Position numbers and translations under genes: made by a program
The notes under the pieces: model-generated
What the model saw: only the letters and a program-made list of their open reading frames with translations
Told to the model about the DNA's origin: nothing
Databases searched by the model: none
Shown here: positions 19,085 to 27,544 of the stretch, piece after piece
Numbering within the stretch: position 1 is the first letter of the stretch
Layout: each line of letters opens with the position of its first letter
Assembly (NCBI GenBank): GCA_030587365.1
Contig: JAUQZE010000004.1
Coordinates: 19,903 to 83,902, forward strand
DNA: 64,000 nt
Source of the DNA: Candidatus Freyarchaeota archaeon
GTDB taxonomy: Archaea; Asgardarchaeota; Jordiarchaeia; Jordiarchaeales; Jordiarchaeaceae
Direction of reading: 5' to 3'

Positions 19085-20371
19085 GTGGAATTGAAAATTC
19101 GAAATACTGGAATAGAATTTGTGGATCAATCCCTCGGTGCTCTTTATGATGGTTTACCAATGATATTTTCCGCAGACTCGACTACAGCAAATGATGCTCA
19201 GAAGCTTGGGAGTTTAATAGCATTGAACATTTTGGAAAAGGGTGGGGGGTGCGTTCTTATTTATGAAAACCTTCCCTTCTCTTTGGCAGTAAATGAAACA
19301 TTATATTTTCACTCCCCTGAGAATAAGCTTACTCTTGAGAAGGCGATGAATGAGGGTAGATTGCATTATCTTAATATTGTAATAGAAGACGCCGTTAGTA
19401 CTCTGCATTTTAATCACTCGGAGTTTATAAATACTGTTGCAAATGATCCCGACAGAATAATGTATGAAATTTTAAATGCAAAGAATCAAATCAGAAAAAA
19501 CTTTTCAGATATCCCCATTCTAATTTTACAAACAAATATCAGTTCCTTGGCTGTGGATTTTGGTTCAAAAGCCGCATTAAATACGATAAGAAAAGTGATA
19601 TTAAATGTTAAAAGTGGGCGTGATTTCTTTCTTGGTATTTTGAATCGAGAAATGCAAGAGCCGAATGTAACTAACTCCTTTACCCACCTTGCTGACTATG
19701 TACTTGAATTCGGAATAGATATACTTGGCGGTAAAAAGCAACCCTACGTGTCTGTAAATAGAACTCCCCTGTTGAAGGACATTGGAAGAAAACTTTACAA
19801 AAAATTCGCTTATGAACTTTCAGAAGATAACTTTTATACGATTCCTTCTCTTCCCACCTCCTTTGAAGAGTTAAAGGAAAGTATTTCCTATCTCGAGAGG
19901 GGGGAGATCACCGCCCATGACACAAATTACATTATCACTGGGATGAGGGATTTCGTACATCTCTTAAAAGAAGTTGAAAAAAAACTTGGGAAAAGCGAAT
20001 ACACTAAAACAATTAAAACGGTAGGTAGATCGATAGGATCACATATTGCAAAAGCGTTATCCTCCCAATTTCAGCCAACTACCGAAGAACTTTTTAAAGC
20101 TGCACTAAATCACCTCTCAATTACTGGTTGGGGTAAGTTTAACATTTTGGAGGGAAATACTAACTCCAAGAGGATAAGAGTAGAAGGGTTTTCTGTATTT
20201 GCGGCTAATTATGGAGAATCCGATCATCCAGTTTGCGTTTTGGAAGAAGGCATTCTACAAGGAATCTTGGAAGAACTCACTTCACTGAATTGGACCTGTA
20301 TAGAAAAAGAATGTATTGCTAAGGGAGACAAACCGTGTAAATTTGAATTGGAACTTGTAGAAAATCACTGA
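19085..20371 (+). CDS. V4R-domain protein 2 with degenerate KaiC-like N-terminus
   Basis: A 428-residue paralogue of the preceding gene. The N-terminal half lacks a P-loop: the expected loop reads YDGLPMIFSADSTTAND. The V4R end is CIEKECIAKGDKPCKFELE. The frame opens with GTG at 19085, but AAGGAG lies just before it, so the TTG at 19091 is the better-spaced start and matches the beginning of paralogue 4 (LKIR.TGI). 65 nt after gene 1, same strand. Divergence among the copies suggests different ligands. Function unknown. Confidence 0.75.
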   Translation: MELKIRNTGIEFVDQSLGALYDGLPMIFSADSTTANDAQKLGSLIALNILEKGGGCVLIYENLPFSLAVNETLYFHSPENKLTLEKAMNEGRLHYLNIVIEDAVSTLHFNHSEFINTVANDPDRIMYEILNAKNQIRKNFSDIPILILQTNISSLAVDFGSKAALNTIRKVILNVKSGRDFFLGILNREMQEPNVTNSFTHLADYVLEFGIDILGGKKQPYVSVNRTPLLKDIGRKLYKKFAYELSEDNFYTIPSLPTSFEELKESISYLERGEITAHDTNYIITGMRDFVHLLKEVEKKLGKSEYTKTIKTVGRSIGSHIAKALSSQFQPTTEELFKAALNHLSITGWGKFNILEGNTNSKRIRVEGFSVFAANYGESDHPVCVLEEGILQGILEELTSLNWTCIEKECIAKGDKPCKFELELVENH

Positions 20372-20414
20372 ACTTTATTCATGAACGGATCAAAACTTAG
20401 AATGAGGGACAAGT

Positions 20415-21686
20415 TTGAAGATCGAAAAAACTTTAATAGATTTTATAGACGAGGCTCTGGGCAATCTAGATGAAGGTACTTCAATATTGTTCGTATGCGA
20501 TTCTTTAACTCTCAATGACACGATAACTCTCTGCGGTTTAATTATTGTTAACTTCATTAAACAAGGGGGAGGTTGCATCGTAGCAAATACAAGCCTGCCC
20601 TTTTCTATGATCTATGTTGATATTAAAAGTAGGTCTATGATGGAAGAACTTCCTTTTATAGAGAAAGGTGCAGAGGAAGGCAGGTGTTACTATATAGATA
20701 TTGCTTCAGAGGAAGCTTTTCAGGAGGATCTGAGTAATTTTAAGGGTGTAATTAAAATTAACAACGACCCGAATAGGATAATATACGAAATCCTTTTTTT
20801 AGGGGATGAAATCAAAAAAAGTTTTCCAGATGCTCCAGTTATGGTTTGGTACAATAATTTTAGTTCCTCTATTATTGATTTTGGCTCAGAATCCGTTTTA
20901 AAAATGTTTAGAAAGCTGTCAACAAGTGCAAAGCAAAAAGGATACCTTATTACTGGCCTAGTTAATCGCGACCTGCATGATCCCCGCATAATAAACACTT
21001 TAATGCACTTTGCGGATTTTGTAGTAGAACTTAGTTCCGAAGAAAAAGGAGGAGTAAAACAACCATACGTGCGAGTATTGAAATCTCCCATTTTAGAACC
21101 AAACGTAACAAATTTACAACAAAGATACGCTTATACCCTGTCTGGAACTAATTTCTCAACGATTCCCTCTCTGGCTCCCGTTTTTGATAAGTTGAAGAGA
21201 AATATTTCCTATCTTGAGAGAGGAGAAGTTTCAATCTATAATATGGAATATTTGATTACACCTCTGAACACTTTCTTACTGTTGCTTAAAGAGCTTGAGA
21301 AAAATTTGGGAATAAACGAATATAATGAATTTGCGAAAAATTTCGGTAAAACGGTGGGTTTAGAAATCACAAACTTCTTTAGATCAAAATATAGCCTGCA
21401 GGGAAATGAATTACTGAAAGAAGCAATAAACTATTTGCTAATTCGAGGGTGGGGAAGACTAATCGAAAAGGTGGGAAGTCTTGAGTTGGGTAGACTCAAA
21501 ATATCTTCTTTTCAAACCTTCGCGTATAACTATGGAAAATCAGATCATAAAGTTTGTGCAATATTTGAGGGCATTGTATCAGGTGTTTTAGAAGGCGTTA
21601 CAGGGAACAAGTGGACTTGTAGGGAAACAAAATGTATGGCAACAGGCGATGAGCTATGTGAATTTGAAGCAAAAGTTGAAAAATAA
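20415..21686 (+). CDS. V4R-domain protein 3 with degenerate KaiC-like N-terminus
   Basis: A 423-residue third paralogue. The N-terminus begins KIEKTLIDFIDEALGNLDEG and reaches the FVCDSLTLNDT segment where a Walker A loop would stand in active KaiC proteins. The V4R domain ends CRETKCMATGDELCEFEAK. TTG start, with GAGGG 6 nt upstream. 43 nt after copy 2. All four copies keep the NDP.R..YEI and IIDFGS/SKAVLKM core, so the degenerate ATPase fold is under selection as a scaffold. Confidence 0.75.
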   Translation: MKIEKTLIDFIDEALGNLDEGTSILFVCDSLTLNDTITLCGLIIVNFIKQGGGCIVANTSLPFSMIYVDIKSRSMMEELPFIEKGAEEGRCYYIDIASEEAFQEDLSNFKGVIKINNDPNRIIYEILFLGDEIKKSFPDAPVMVWYNNFSSSIIDFGSESVLKMFRKLSTSAKQKGYLITGLVNRDLHDPRIINTLMHFADFVVELSSEEKGGVKQPYVRVLKSPILEPNVTNLQQRYAYTLSGTNFSTIPSLAPVFDKLKRNISYLERGEVSIYNMEYLITPLNTFLLLLKELEKNLGINEYNEFAKNFGKTVGLEITNFFRSKYSLQGNELLKEAINYLLIRGWGRLIEKVGSLELGRLKISSFQTFAYNYGKSDHKVCAIFEGIVSGVLEGVTGNKWTCRETKCMATGDELCEFEAKVEK

Positions 21687-21787
21687 GCCTCTTTCACAAA
21701 TTTGGCGTTCTCTCCAATATCTCTACTTATAGAAAAAAAGATAATATTTATATCACTCGTTCTTCTCTGGTTTAAGAGAAGGGATTA

Positions 21788-23062
21788 GTGTTGAAGATTC
21801 GTAGAACTGGAATCGATTACGTTGATAAAACTTTAGGGCGCCTTTATGATGGTTTGTCAATTTTGGTAGCATCAGATTCTTTTACACTAAACGATGCCGA
21901 GAGGCTCGCAGGTTTAATTTGCCTGAATTTTATGAAGGGGGGTGGAGCAGTTATTACTGTTCATACCAATTTACCCTTCGATAAGGTTTCAAAAGAGATT
22001 AAGAATAGTTATTCCGATGAAAACAATGTAGCGTTTCAAAAGGCTGTACGAGAAGGCAGGTTCTATTACCTAGATTTGGTTTCAGGTGAGAATAGACTCA
22101 ACGCAAACTATAACAATTTTAAAAATGTTAGAGGAATAGCAAATGATCCAAATAGAATAGTTTATGAAATAAACGTAGCAAAAAATCAAATCAAACAGGA
22201 GTTTCCAGAAACACCAATTATTGTTGTCTATTTAAATGTAAGTTCTTCGATTGTTGACTTCGATCCAAAAACGGTTTTAAAGATGATCAGAAAACTAACT
22301 ATTGATACTAAGAGAGAAGGAGATATTTTTTTAGGCGTAGCGAATCGTGACATCCATGAACTACAAGTTACTAATACATTAAATCACGTTGTTGATTACT
22401 CAGTAAATTTTGGTTTTGAAACAATTGATGACAAAAAACAATCATACGTATATACTTCAAGAACTCCCTTAGTGAGGGAAGCTCATAAAGTTCTGAATCA
22501 GAGATTCGCATATTTTTTCACCCGTGATAATTTCATCACAATATTCCCATTGTATTACTCGTTTGATGAGTTGAAAGAAAGCATGTCGTTTAGTGAATTA
22601 GGACAAGTTTCGGTACTCGGCTGGAACCACATTATCACACCAATACAAACTTTATTACTATTTCTTGAAACCTTGAAAAAACTTCATAGCCATGAAGAAT
22701 ATCAACGAATACTTTACGATTTGGGTCTGCATGTGGGAATAGGCGCAGCCAATTTAATCGGATCTGAACGTGGAATAAACAATAAAAAGTTATTCGAAGA
22801 AGTTTTAAAATATAACACGGTCGCGGGATGGGGCAGACTTCTATCAATTGAAGGAAGTATTGATGAAGGCAGACTAAAAATTGCCGGGATTTCTACTATT
22901 GCCCTATCATACAGTCGTTCAGATCATCCGGTATGCGCTTTTGTTGCAGGGGGTCTAGCCGGAATTCTCCAGGTAGCTACGAAGAAGGAGTGGAAGGGCA
23001 GAGAAACAAAGTGCATAGCGAAGGGAGATGACCACTGCGAATTTGAACTGGAGCTAAAATAA
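21788..23062 (+). CDS. V4R-domain protein 4 with degenerate KaiC-like N-terminus
   Basis: A 424-residue fourth paralogue: LKIRRTGIDYVDKTLGRLYD at the start and a V4R ending CIAKGDDHCEFELELK. A TATA-like ATTTATATC at about 21746-21754 lies roughly 40 nt before the start, so this copy may have its own promoter. GTG at 21788 and TTG at 21791 are both possible starts after GAAGGG. It converges on the minus-strand FrhB-like gene. No catalytic motif is visible. Confidence 0.75.
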   Translation: MLKIRRTGIDYVDKTLGRLYDGLSILVASDSFTLNDAERLAGLICLNFMKGGGAVITVHTNLPFDKVSKEIKNSYSDENNVAFQKAVREGRFYYLDLVSGENRLNANYNNFKNVRGIANDPNRIVYEINVAKNQIKQEFPETPIIVVYLNVSSSIVDFDPKTVLKMIRKLTIDTKREGDIFLGVANRDIHELQVTNTLNHVVDYSVNFGFETIDDKKQSYVYTSRTPLVREAHKVLNQRFAYFFTRDNFITIFPLYYSFDELKESMSFSELGQVSVLGWNHIITPIQTLLLFLETLKKLHSHEEYQRILYDLGLHVGIGAANLIGSERGINNKKLFEEVLKYNTVAGWGRLLSIEGSIDEGRLKIAGISTIALSYSRSDHPVCAFVAGGLAGILQVATKKEWKGRETKCIAKGDDHCEFELELK

Positions 23063-23113
23063 ATAGATGACAAGCGAGTTTTCTGAATTATCTCTCATTA
23101 TTGAAGGATAGAC

Positions 23114-24559
23114 TTAGAAGTAGGTAGCATAATTTCCCTCTGCTCTCTTGGACTCTAGTTTTTCCAAGTTTCTTTTTCTTTTTCCTTTTGCTAGTTTTAT
23201 CACCATGGGTAATCCTGTTTCAGTTTCGTCTAAGGGCTTTGAGGTTAGGTATCCCTCTTCTTGAGCCTTTTGGAAAACTTCCTTTCCCCTTTCTGTTCTA
23301 ATGAGGACAGTTGACCAACCGGGTGGTGATCCGATGGAGCCCACTGATATATCTGCGAGTTCGTTTGTAAGGTCTGGGCATACGTGGCAGGCTTCTCTTG
23401 CTAGGCTTGTTACCTCTTTAACTGGTACTGATGTCCGTTCACCCGTTTTGGTGTGTACTGAGAATTGTCCCTTGCTGATATCCATTTTGCGGGCGTTTTC
23501 TAGGCTAACCTTGCAGTAATCCTCAGAAATTTTCTTCAAATTCTGATAGGCAAAGTTTTCCATACAGAATATGCCTATTATAAGAGCAATGTCTCCCATA
23601 AGTTCTTGGAAATTGTCTGAAAAGACTTGGGATTTTCTAACCGCTTGAATTTGGCAGGGAGTTCCCGCCACAGCAATTTTTTTGAGCCCCATTTTTTTGG
23701 CTTTTTCGAGCCCTATAAGCGTAGGGGTAATCACATACTTTGTACCTGCTGTTTGAAGCAGTTCCTCTTTGTTTGTTATGACTACGGGTTCCGATGTCCA
23801 GTTTTCTCCCGTCTTTTTAACCGCTAAAACACCATCTATCAACTTATGATCAAAAAGGTAAGTTAGGAGTGATGTTACTATGCCTCCGTCTTGGCAGACT
23901 TTTTTTATTTCTTCTTTTTTAGTTTGGGCTGATAACGCGTTTTTATAGGATGCTATTGGCTCCTGCTCTAGATTAGAGGACGCCCCCTTTACATACTCTC
24001 TTATAAGGTCCAGATAAAGGAAAGTTCGGGGGCAGGCTACATTGCAGACGCCGCATCCAATGCACTTGTTCTCATCAATTACTGGAGCCTCATCTACAAT
24101 CGTTATCGCATTAACGGGACAAAAACTTACGCAAGCTCCACAATCCACACAGAGCTTTCCATCCACAATAAACTTAATTTTTTCAAATGGAGTTCTTGAT
24201 AGTTCGGGCTTTAAAACAGGTTTATAAATTGGTGCAGAATTAGCATTTTCCCCAATGCCCCTTTCAACTAACCCTTCATACTCCAAAAGTCGGAGATGCT
24301 TTCGTAGATTAAAATTGGAGATTCCCACTTCCTGTTCTAGTTGGGATAAAGTTGCATTCCCCAAACTTTTTAGAGCTATTAGAACTTTTCTTCGCTCTGT
24401 TTCATCGTCTACGAGATAGTCTAGTAGCTTTTCCCACTCCTCGCGTGTTAATTTGCCACACTCAAGGATTTCTTTTTCTCCTCCGAACAGAGCGCGTATC
24501 CTGAAACTGTTTAATGCATCTAATGTCGCATTCAAATCATTCTTCAGTTTATTTACCAA
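23114..24559 (-). CDS. FrhB-like F420-dependent ferredoxin flavoprotein with N-terminal winged helix
   Basis: About 481 residues. Residues about 50-110 form an ArsR-like winged helix (ALKSLGNATLSQLEQEVGIS then LRKHLRLLEYEGLVERG). Next come two 4Fe-4S motifs (CVDCGACVSFCP and CIGCGVCNVACP) and an FrhB core (CQDGGIVTSLLTYLFDHKLID, VAGTPCQIQAVRKSQ, ADISVGSIGSPPGWSTVLIRT). FrhB proteins exchange electrons with F420. As last gene after hdrA and vhuD it is the likely F420H2 or ferredoxin port of that complex. I chose the TTG at 24559, preceded by GGAGG at 7 nt. The fused DNA-binding-like domain is unusual and may make it a redox-sensing regulator. Confidence 0.85.
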   Translation of the reverse strand: MVNKLKNDLNATLDALNSFRIRALFGGEKEILECGKLTREEWEKLLDYLVDDETERRKVLIALKSLGNATLSQLEQEVGISNFNLRKHLRLLEYEGLVERGIGENANSAPIYKPVLKPELSRTPFEKIKFIVDGKLCVDCGACVSFCPVNAITIVDEAPVIDENKCIGCGVCNVACPRTFLYLDLIREYVKGASSNLEQEPIASYKNALSAQTKKEEIKKVCQDGGIVTSLLTYLFDHKLIDGVLAVKKTGENWTSEPVVITNKEELLQTAGTKYVITPTLIGLEKAKKMGLKKIAVAGTPCQIQAVRKSQVFSDNFQELMGDIALIIGIFCMENFAYQNLKKISEDYCKVSLENARKMDISKGQFSVHTKTGERTSVPVKEVTSLAREACHVCPDLTNELADISVGSIGSPPGWSTVLIRTERGKEVFQKAQEEGYLTSKPLDETETGLPMVIKLAKGKRKRNLEKLESKRAEGNYATYF

Positions 24560-24591
24560 TTTGTTGCCTCCATTCAAACGGCCTGCCTTAT

Positions 24592-24671
24592 GGTTACCTA
24601 ATCCTCCGCTTATGAGGATCGTCTCCCGAACCCTCCAAGATTTACCAGTTCGGGATCATTCAGGGGTAACC
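24592..24671 (-). promoter_or_regulatory. Candidate SECIS element 2 (3' UTR of selenocysteine vhuD)
   Basis: Begins 8 nt after the vhuD stop. Closing stem GGTTACC (24671-24665) pairs with GGTAACC (24598-24592). Inside, hairpin A has AUGA (24659-24656), a perfect 7-bp stem CCCGAAC/GTTCGGG, a loop containing AAA (24643-24641) and GA (24623-24622) opposite the AUGA. Hairpin B is ATCCTC/GAGGAT with loop ATAAGCG. The AUGA...AA...GA arrangement is that of eukaryotic SECIS kink-turns. Hairpin B has the same loop core as in element 1. Predicted by eye only. Confidence 0.7.
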
Positions 24672-24678
24672 GGAATCA

Positions 24679-25083
24679 TTATTTTTCACGTATTGGGTTG
24701 GGTCCAAGTTTCTCAAGTTTCTTCATCATGTCGTCAACGGATTCCTTGAATCGGCTTACTTCGGCTGCTGAACAGTGGTACATGTTTACTCGATCTCCGC
24801 CGAGTCCACGTCTCTCCAATATTCTTTTAACAAAGTTGACGTGTTTTTCCGCCATGATATTTCCCTGTTCAAAGTCGCACTCACCGACGTGTCATCCCAC
24901 GACCATAACGCCGTCTGCGCCTTTGCAAATTGGCTCAAGCAACAGTGAGCTGTCGATTCGTCCAGTGCACCTTAAACGCACGATTCTAACAGAGGTGTCG
25001 TATGAGACTCTGGAAACACCTGTCAGATCAGCTACTCCATAACCTCATTTCCAACACGCAAACATCACAACTTGATGGGTCAA
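24679..25083 (-). CDS. vhuD: MvhD/VhuD-type iron-sulfur protein with two selenocysteines (UGA at codons 13 and 64)
   Basis: Small [2Fe-2S] subunit that passes electrons from a hydrogenase or dehydrogenase to HdrA. A plain translation is broken by two in-frame TGA codons, at 25047-25045 and 24894-24892. Read as Sec they fall in FACWKUGYGVADLTGVSR and VVGUHVGECDFEQGN, where the cysteine paralogue at 27545 has CCNWCSYAGADLAGVSR and SGCHIGDCHY. The reading frame is otherwise intact for 134 residues to TAA. TTG start with GGAGG 7 nt upstream. A SECIS-like structure follows in the 3' UTR. It sits between selenocysteine hdrA and frhB on one transcript. Gene finders that treat TGA as stop will miss it. 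Confidence 0.88.
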
Positions 25084-25129
25084 CTGTTTTCCTCCAACAC
25101 ACACTCCTTTTTTTTAAATAATTGTTTTT

Positions 25130-25205
25130 AGTCCTCCTGGTCGCTTACCAGAGCTTTCATCCACCAGTCAGGTCTTTCGCTGATGGAATCATAGGCATAA
25201 GGACT
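25130..25205 (-). promoter_or_regulatory. Candidate SECIS element 1 (3' UTR of selenocysteine hdrA)
   Basis: Begins at the base after the hdrA TAG. Closing stem AGTCCT (25205-25200) pairs with AGGACT (25135-25130). Hairpin A: AUGA (25192-25189), 8-bp stem TCCATCAG/CTGGTGGA with one G-U pair, a loop with AAA (25177-25175), then UGA (25159-25157) opposite AUGA. Hairpin B: CTGG/CCAG with loop TAAGCGA. The same two-hairpin plan, including the loop core TAAGCG, recurs after vhuD. No experimental or computed folding was available. Confidence 0.7.
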
Positions 25206-27167
25206 CTAAGATTTTACAGTCGCTGCTACCTCTTCTCGTATTTGTTCATCGCGATAATATCTGAGATCCAAGGCATGTGCGGGACAAGAAGCTACACAGA
25301 TTCCACAACCCTTGCAGCTCGTTTCATCCACTCTTGCGATGCCATCTACCACTTTAATAGCTCCGTAGGGACAATTCCTTTGACATCTCTTGCAACCAAT
25401 GCACAGTTCCTCATTAACTATTGGAGTTATCAGCTCAAGTGCTGCTTCCCCAGCCAGACACCATGCTGTCGCGGCTGAGGCTGCGGCTTTAGCTGAGGAA
25501 ACTGAGTAGGATATGTCCTTGGGTCCTTGTGCTGTGCCACATATGTAAATAGCACGGGTTTTCGTTTCTTGTGGGTTAAGCCCGGCGTGTATTGGCTTCA
25601 GGAATCCACTTGCCGCTCTGTCAATGCCCAGAATTGCTCCAGTTTCTATTCCTGCTTTTGAGGGCACCACCGCGGTTGAAAGAACTAATATATCAGCTTC
25701 AGCCGTTTTTATCTCACCAGTTAGGGTGTCTTCAACTCTGAGCAGGAGATTTTTGGTTTCTGGGTCTTCTCTAACTCTTGCTACGTTGCCCCTAACGAAG
25801 TTCACTCCGTGTCCTCTGACTCCCCTGTAGTACTCTTCGTGTCCTTCGTCTACTGTCCTCAGGTCCATGTAGTAAATCGTTATCTCCGCGTCTGGGTCGT
25901 GTTGCTTTATCAGCTTTGCGTTCTTCATCGCCACCATACAGCAGACTTCGGAGCAGTAAGGATTGGTTTTCACGTCCCTTGACCCTACACACTGAATCAT
26001 TGCGATCCGCTTTGGTATCTTTTTATCAGAAACTCTGGTTACATGCCCATTAGTGGGTCCCGTGGGACTCAGCATGCGCTCCAGTTCAACCTGTGTAATA
26101 ACGTTTTCATAGATACCGTAACCGTACTCTCCCCGCTTAGCAACATCGTACATGTCTACCCCTGTGGCAACTATTATCGCCCCAACCTTAACCTCGATTT
26201 CTTCGGGTTTCTGTTCGTAGTTAATGGCTCCCGCCAAACATTGACGTTCGCATGATTTACACTGAATGCAATCCTCCATAGAGATTACGGCGATCTTCGG
26301 TACCGCCTGGGAGAAGGGTATGTATATGGCTTTTCTTTTTCCGAGTCCGTAGTTGAAATCGTCGGGGACATCTACGGTGCATTTTTCGGAGCATACGCCG
26401 CATCCCGTGCACTTGCTTTCGTCTACGTATCTTGGTTTCTTGAGTAGGGTTACCTTGAAATCGCCTGGGCTTCCCGTGAGGTTCTTTACCTCGGTGTAGG
26501 CTAACAGTTTAATGTTTGGGTGTTTAGCGGCTTCAACCATTTTTGGAGCCAATATTCAGATTGCACAATCGTCTGTGGCGAATGTTCTATCAAGCTGGGC
26601 CATCACTCCGCCTATAGTAGGCTTTCTTTCCACAAGGTAGACCTTTAATCCATGGTTTGCAACGGTGATTGCCGCGCTTATTCCCGCTATACCCGCTCCT
26701 ACCACCAATACTGCTGGTTCCACTTTTACTATTCTCTGAGGTACGTCCTCTAAGAGACGGGCTCTAGCTACTCCCGCTGCGACTAGGTATTTTGCTTTCT
26801 CCGTGGCTTCTTCGGGATTATTGTAATGAACCCATGAGCAATGCTCTCGGAGATTCACCATTTGGAAATAGTAGGGGCTGATACCAGCACTTTGTAAGAG
26901 TGCTCTGTAGGTCGGTTCATGTGTCTTGGGGGTACAGGATGCTACCACAACTCTGTTTATTCCAAGCTTTTCAATGTCCTCTTTTATTATTTTTTGTCCC
27001 GGGTCGGAGCAGAAGAACGAATAGGTCTTCGCTGTTTTCACATTCGGAAGTTTACTTGCAAATTCCGCTACCGCTTCACAGTTAACAACGCTTTTTATAT
27101 TAACGCCTCACTCGCAAACGTAGACACCGATAGCAGGTTCCGATGCTTTTTTCTCACTATCACTCAT
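25206..27167 (-). CDS. hdrA: Heterodisulfide reductase subunit A with two selenocysteines (UGA at codons 20 and 204)
   Basis: FAD-containing electron-bifurcating subunit of the Hdr complex, 653 residues. A plain translation breaks at TGA 27110-27108 and TGA 26558-26556. Read as Sec the protein runs IGVYVCEUGVN (cysteine homologues: CHCG) and TDDCAIUILAPKMVE (homologue downstream: NDCSLCILAPKMVE). The FAD motif VVGAGIAG is at about 155-162. 4Fe-4S motifs follow (CTGCGVCSEKC, CIQCKSCERQC) and two C-terminal ferredoxin motifs (CIGCKRCQRNCP, CKGCGICVASCP). ATG start after AGGAGG. Sec at the second site is established in some methanogen HdrA proteins. I know of no precedent for the first. Followed by a SECIS-like structure and vhuD. 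Confidence 0.9.
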
Positions 27168-27199
27168 CTTTGGTGACCACCTCCTATTCTAGAATTGGG

Positions 27200-27394
27200 C
27201 TACTCGTGCTCGTGTGCTTCGCTTCCAATTATCGCTCGTTTGATAGTAACTATCATTCTTCTCTTGTCGAAGTTTGTTCTTTTGCCAATTGTTGATACTA
27301 GTCGCTTGTCCTTGCCGCCTTTCAAGCCCAATTCTTCCATTACTTCTTTTACGAGGTTTTGTTCTTCCTCGCTCAGCTCTATTTTCTTACTCAT
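27200..27394 (-). CDS. Small protein of unknown function
   Basis: A 64-residue charged protein (SEEEQNLVKEVMEELGLKGG and a basic centre, ending SEAHEHE). I do not recognise it. It is the first reading frame after the putative promoter at 27492-27505 and lies 32 nt before hdrA. An ATG with a GGTG stretch about 11 nt upstream makes expression plausible. The His-Glu tail could bind metal, but nothing more can be said. Confidence 0.5.
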   Translation of the reverse strand: MSKKIELSEEEQNLVKEVMEELGLKGGKDKRLVSTIGKRTNFDKRRMIVTIKRAIIGSEAHEHE

Positions 27395-27491
27395 TCTACC
27401 AGCACCATCTGTGCTTTTTCAAATGTGTAAGCGTAATGCCGTTTTCGCGCCATAGGCACGTATCACAATTCCGAAACACCAATTGAGCAAA

Positions 27492-27505
27492 GTTTAATAA
27501 ATTTA
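27492..27505 (-). promoter_or_regulatory. TATA-box promoter for the selenoprotein hdrA unit
   Basis: On the minus strand AATTTATTAAAC stands in the 150-nt gap between the mvhD stop and the small gene at 27394. It is the only AT-rich TATA-like block in this gap and would start a transcript for the small gene, hdrA, vhuD and frhB. By-eye assignment. Confidence 0.45.
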
Positions 27506-27544
27506 GCGCCAACAACCTATTGCGAAAGATGGATGTATTGTCTT

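Noticed and set aside
17748..23062. The four V4R proteins as active KaiC-type ATPases
   Set aside because: None has a Walker A motif; the corresponding loop reads DGLPMIFSADS or similar in all copies.
25206..27167. HdrA as a pseudogene in three pieces
   Set aside because: Only TGA codons interrupt the frame, each exactly at a conserved cysteine position, and a SECIS-like structure follows. The neighbouring vhuD shows the same pattern.
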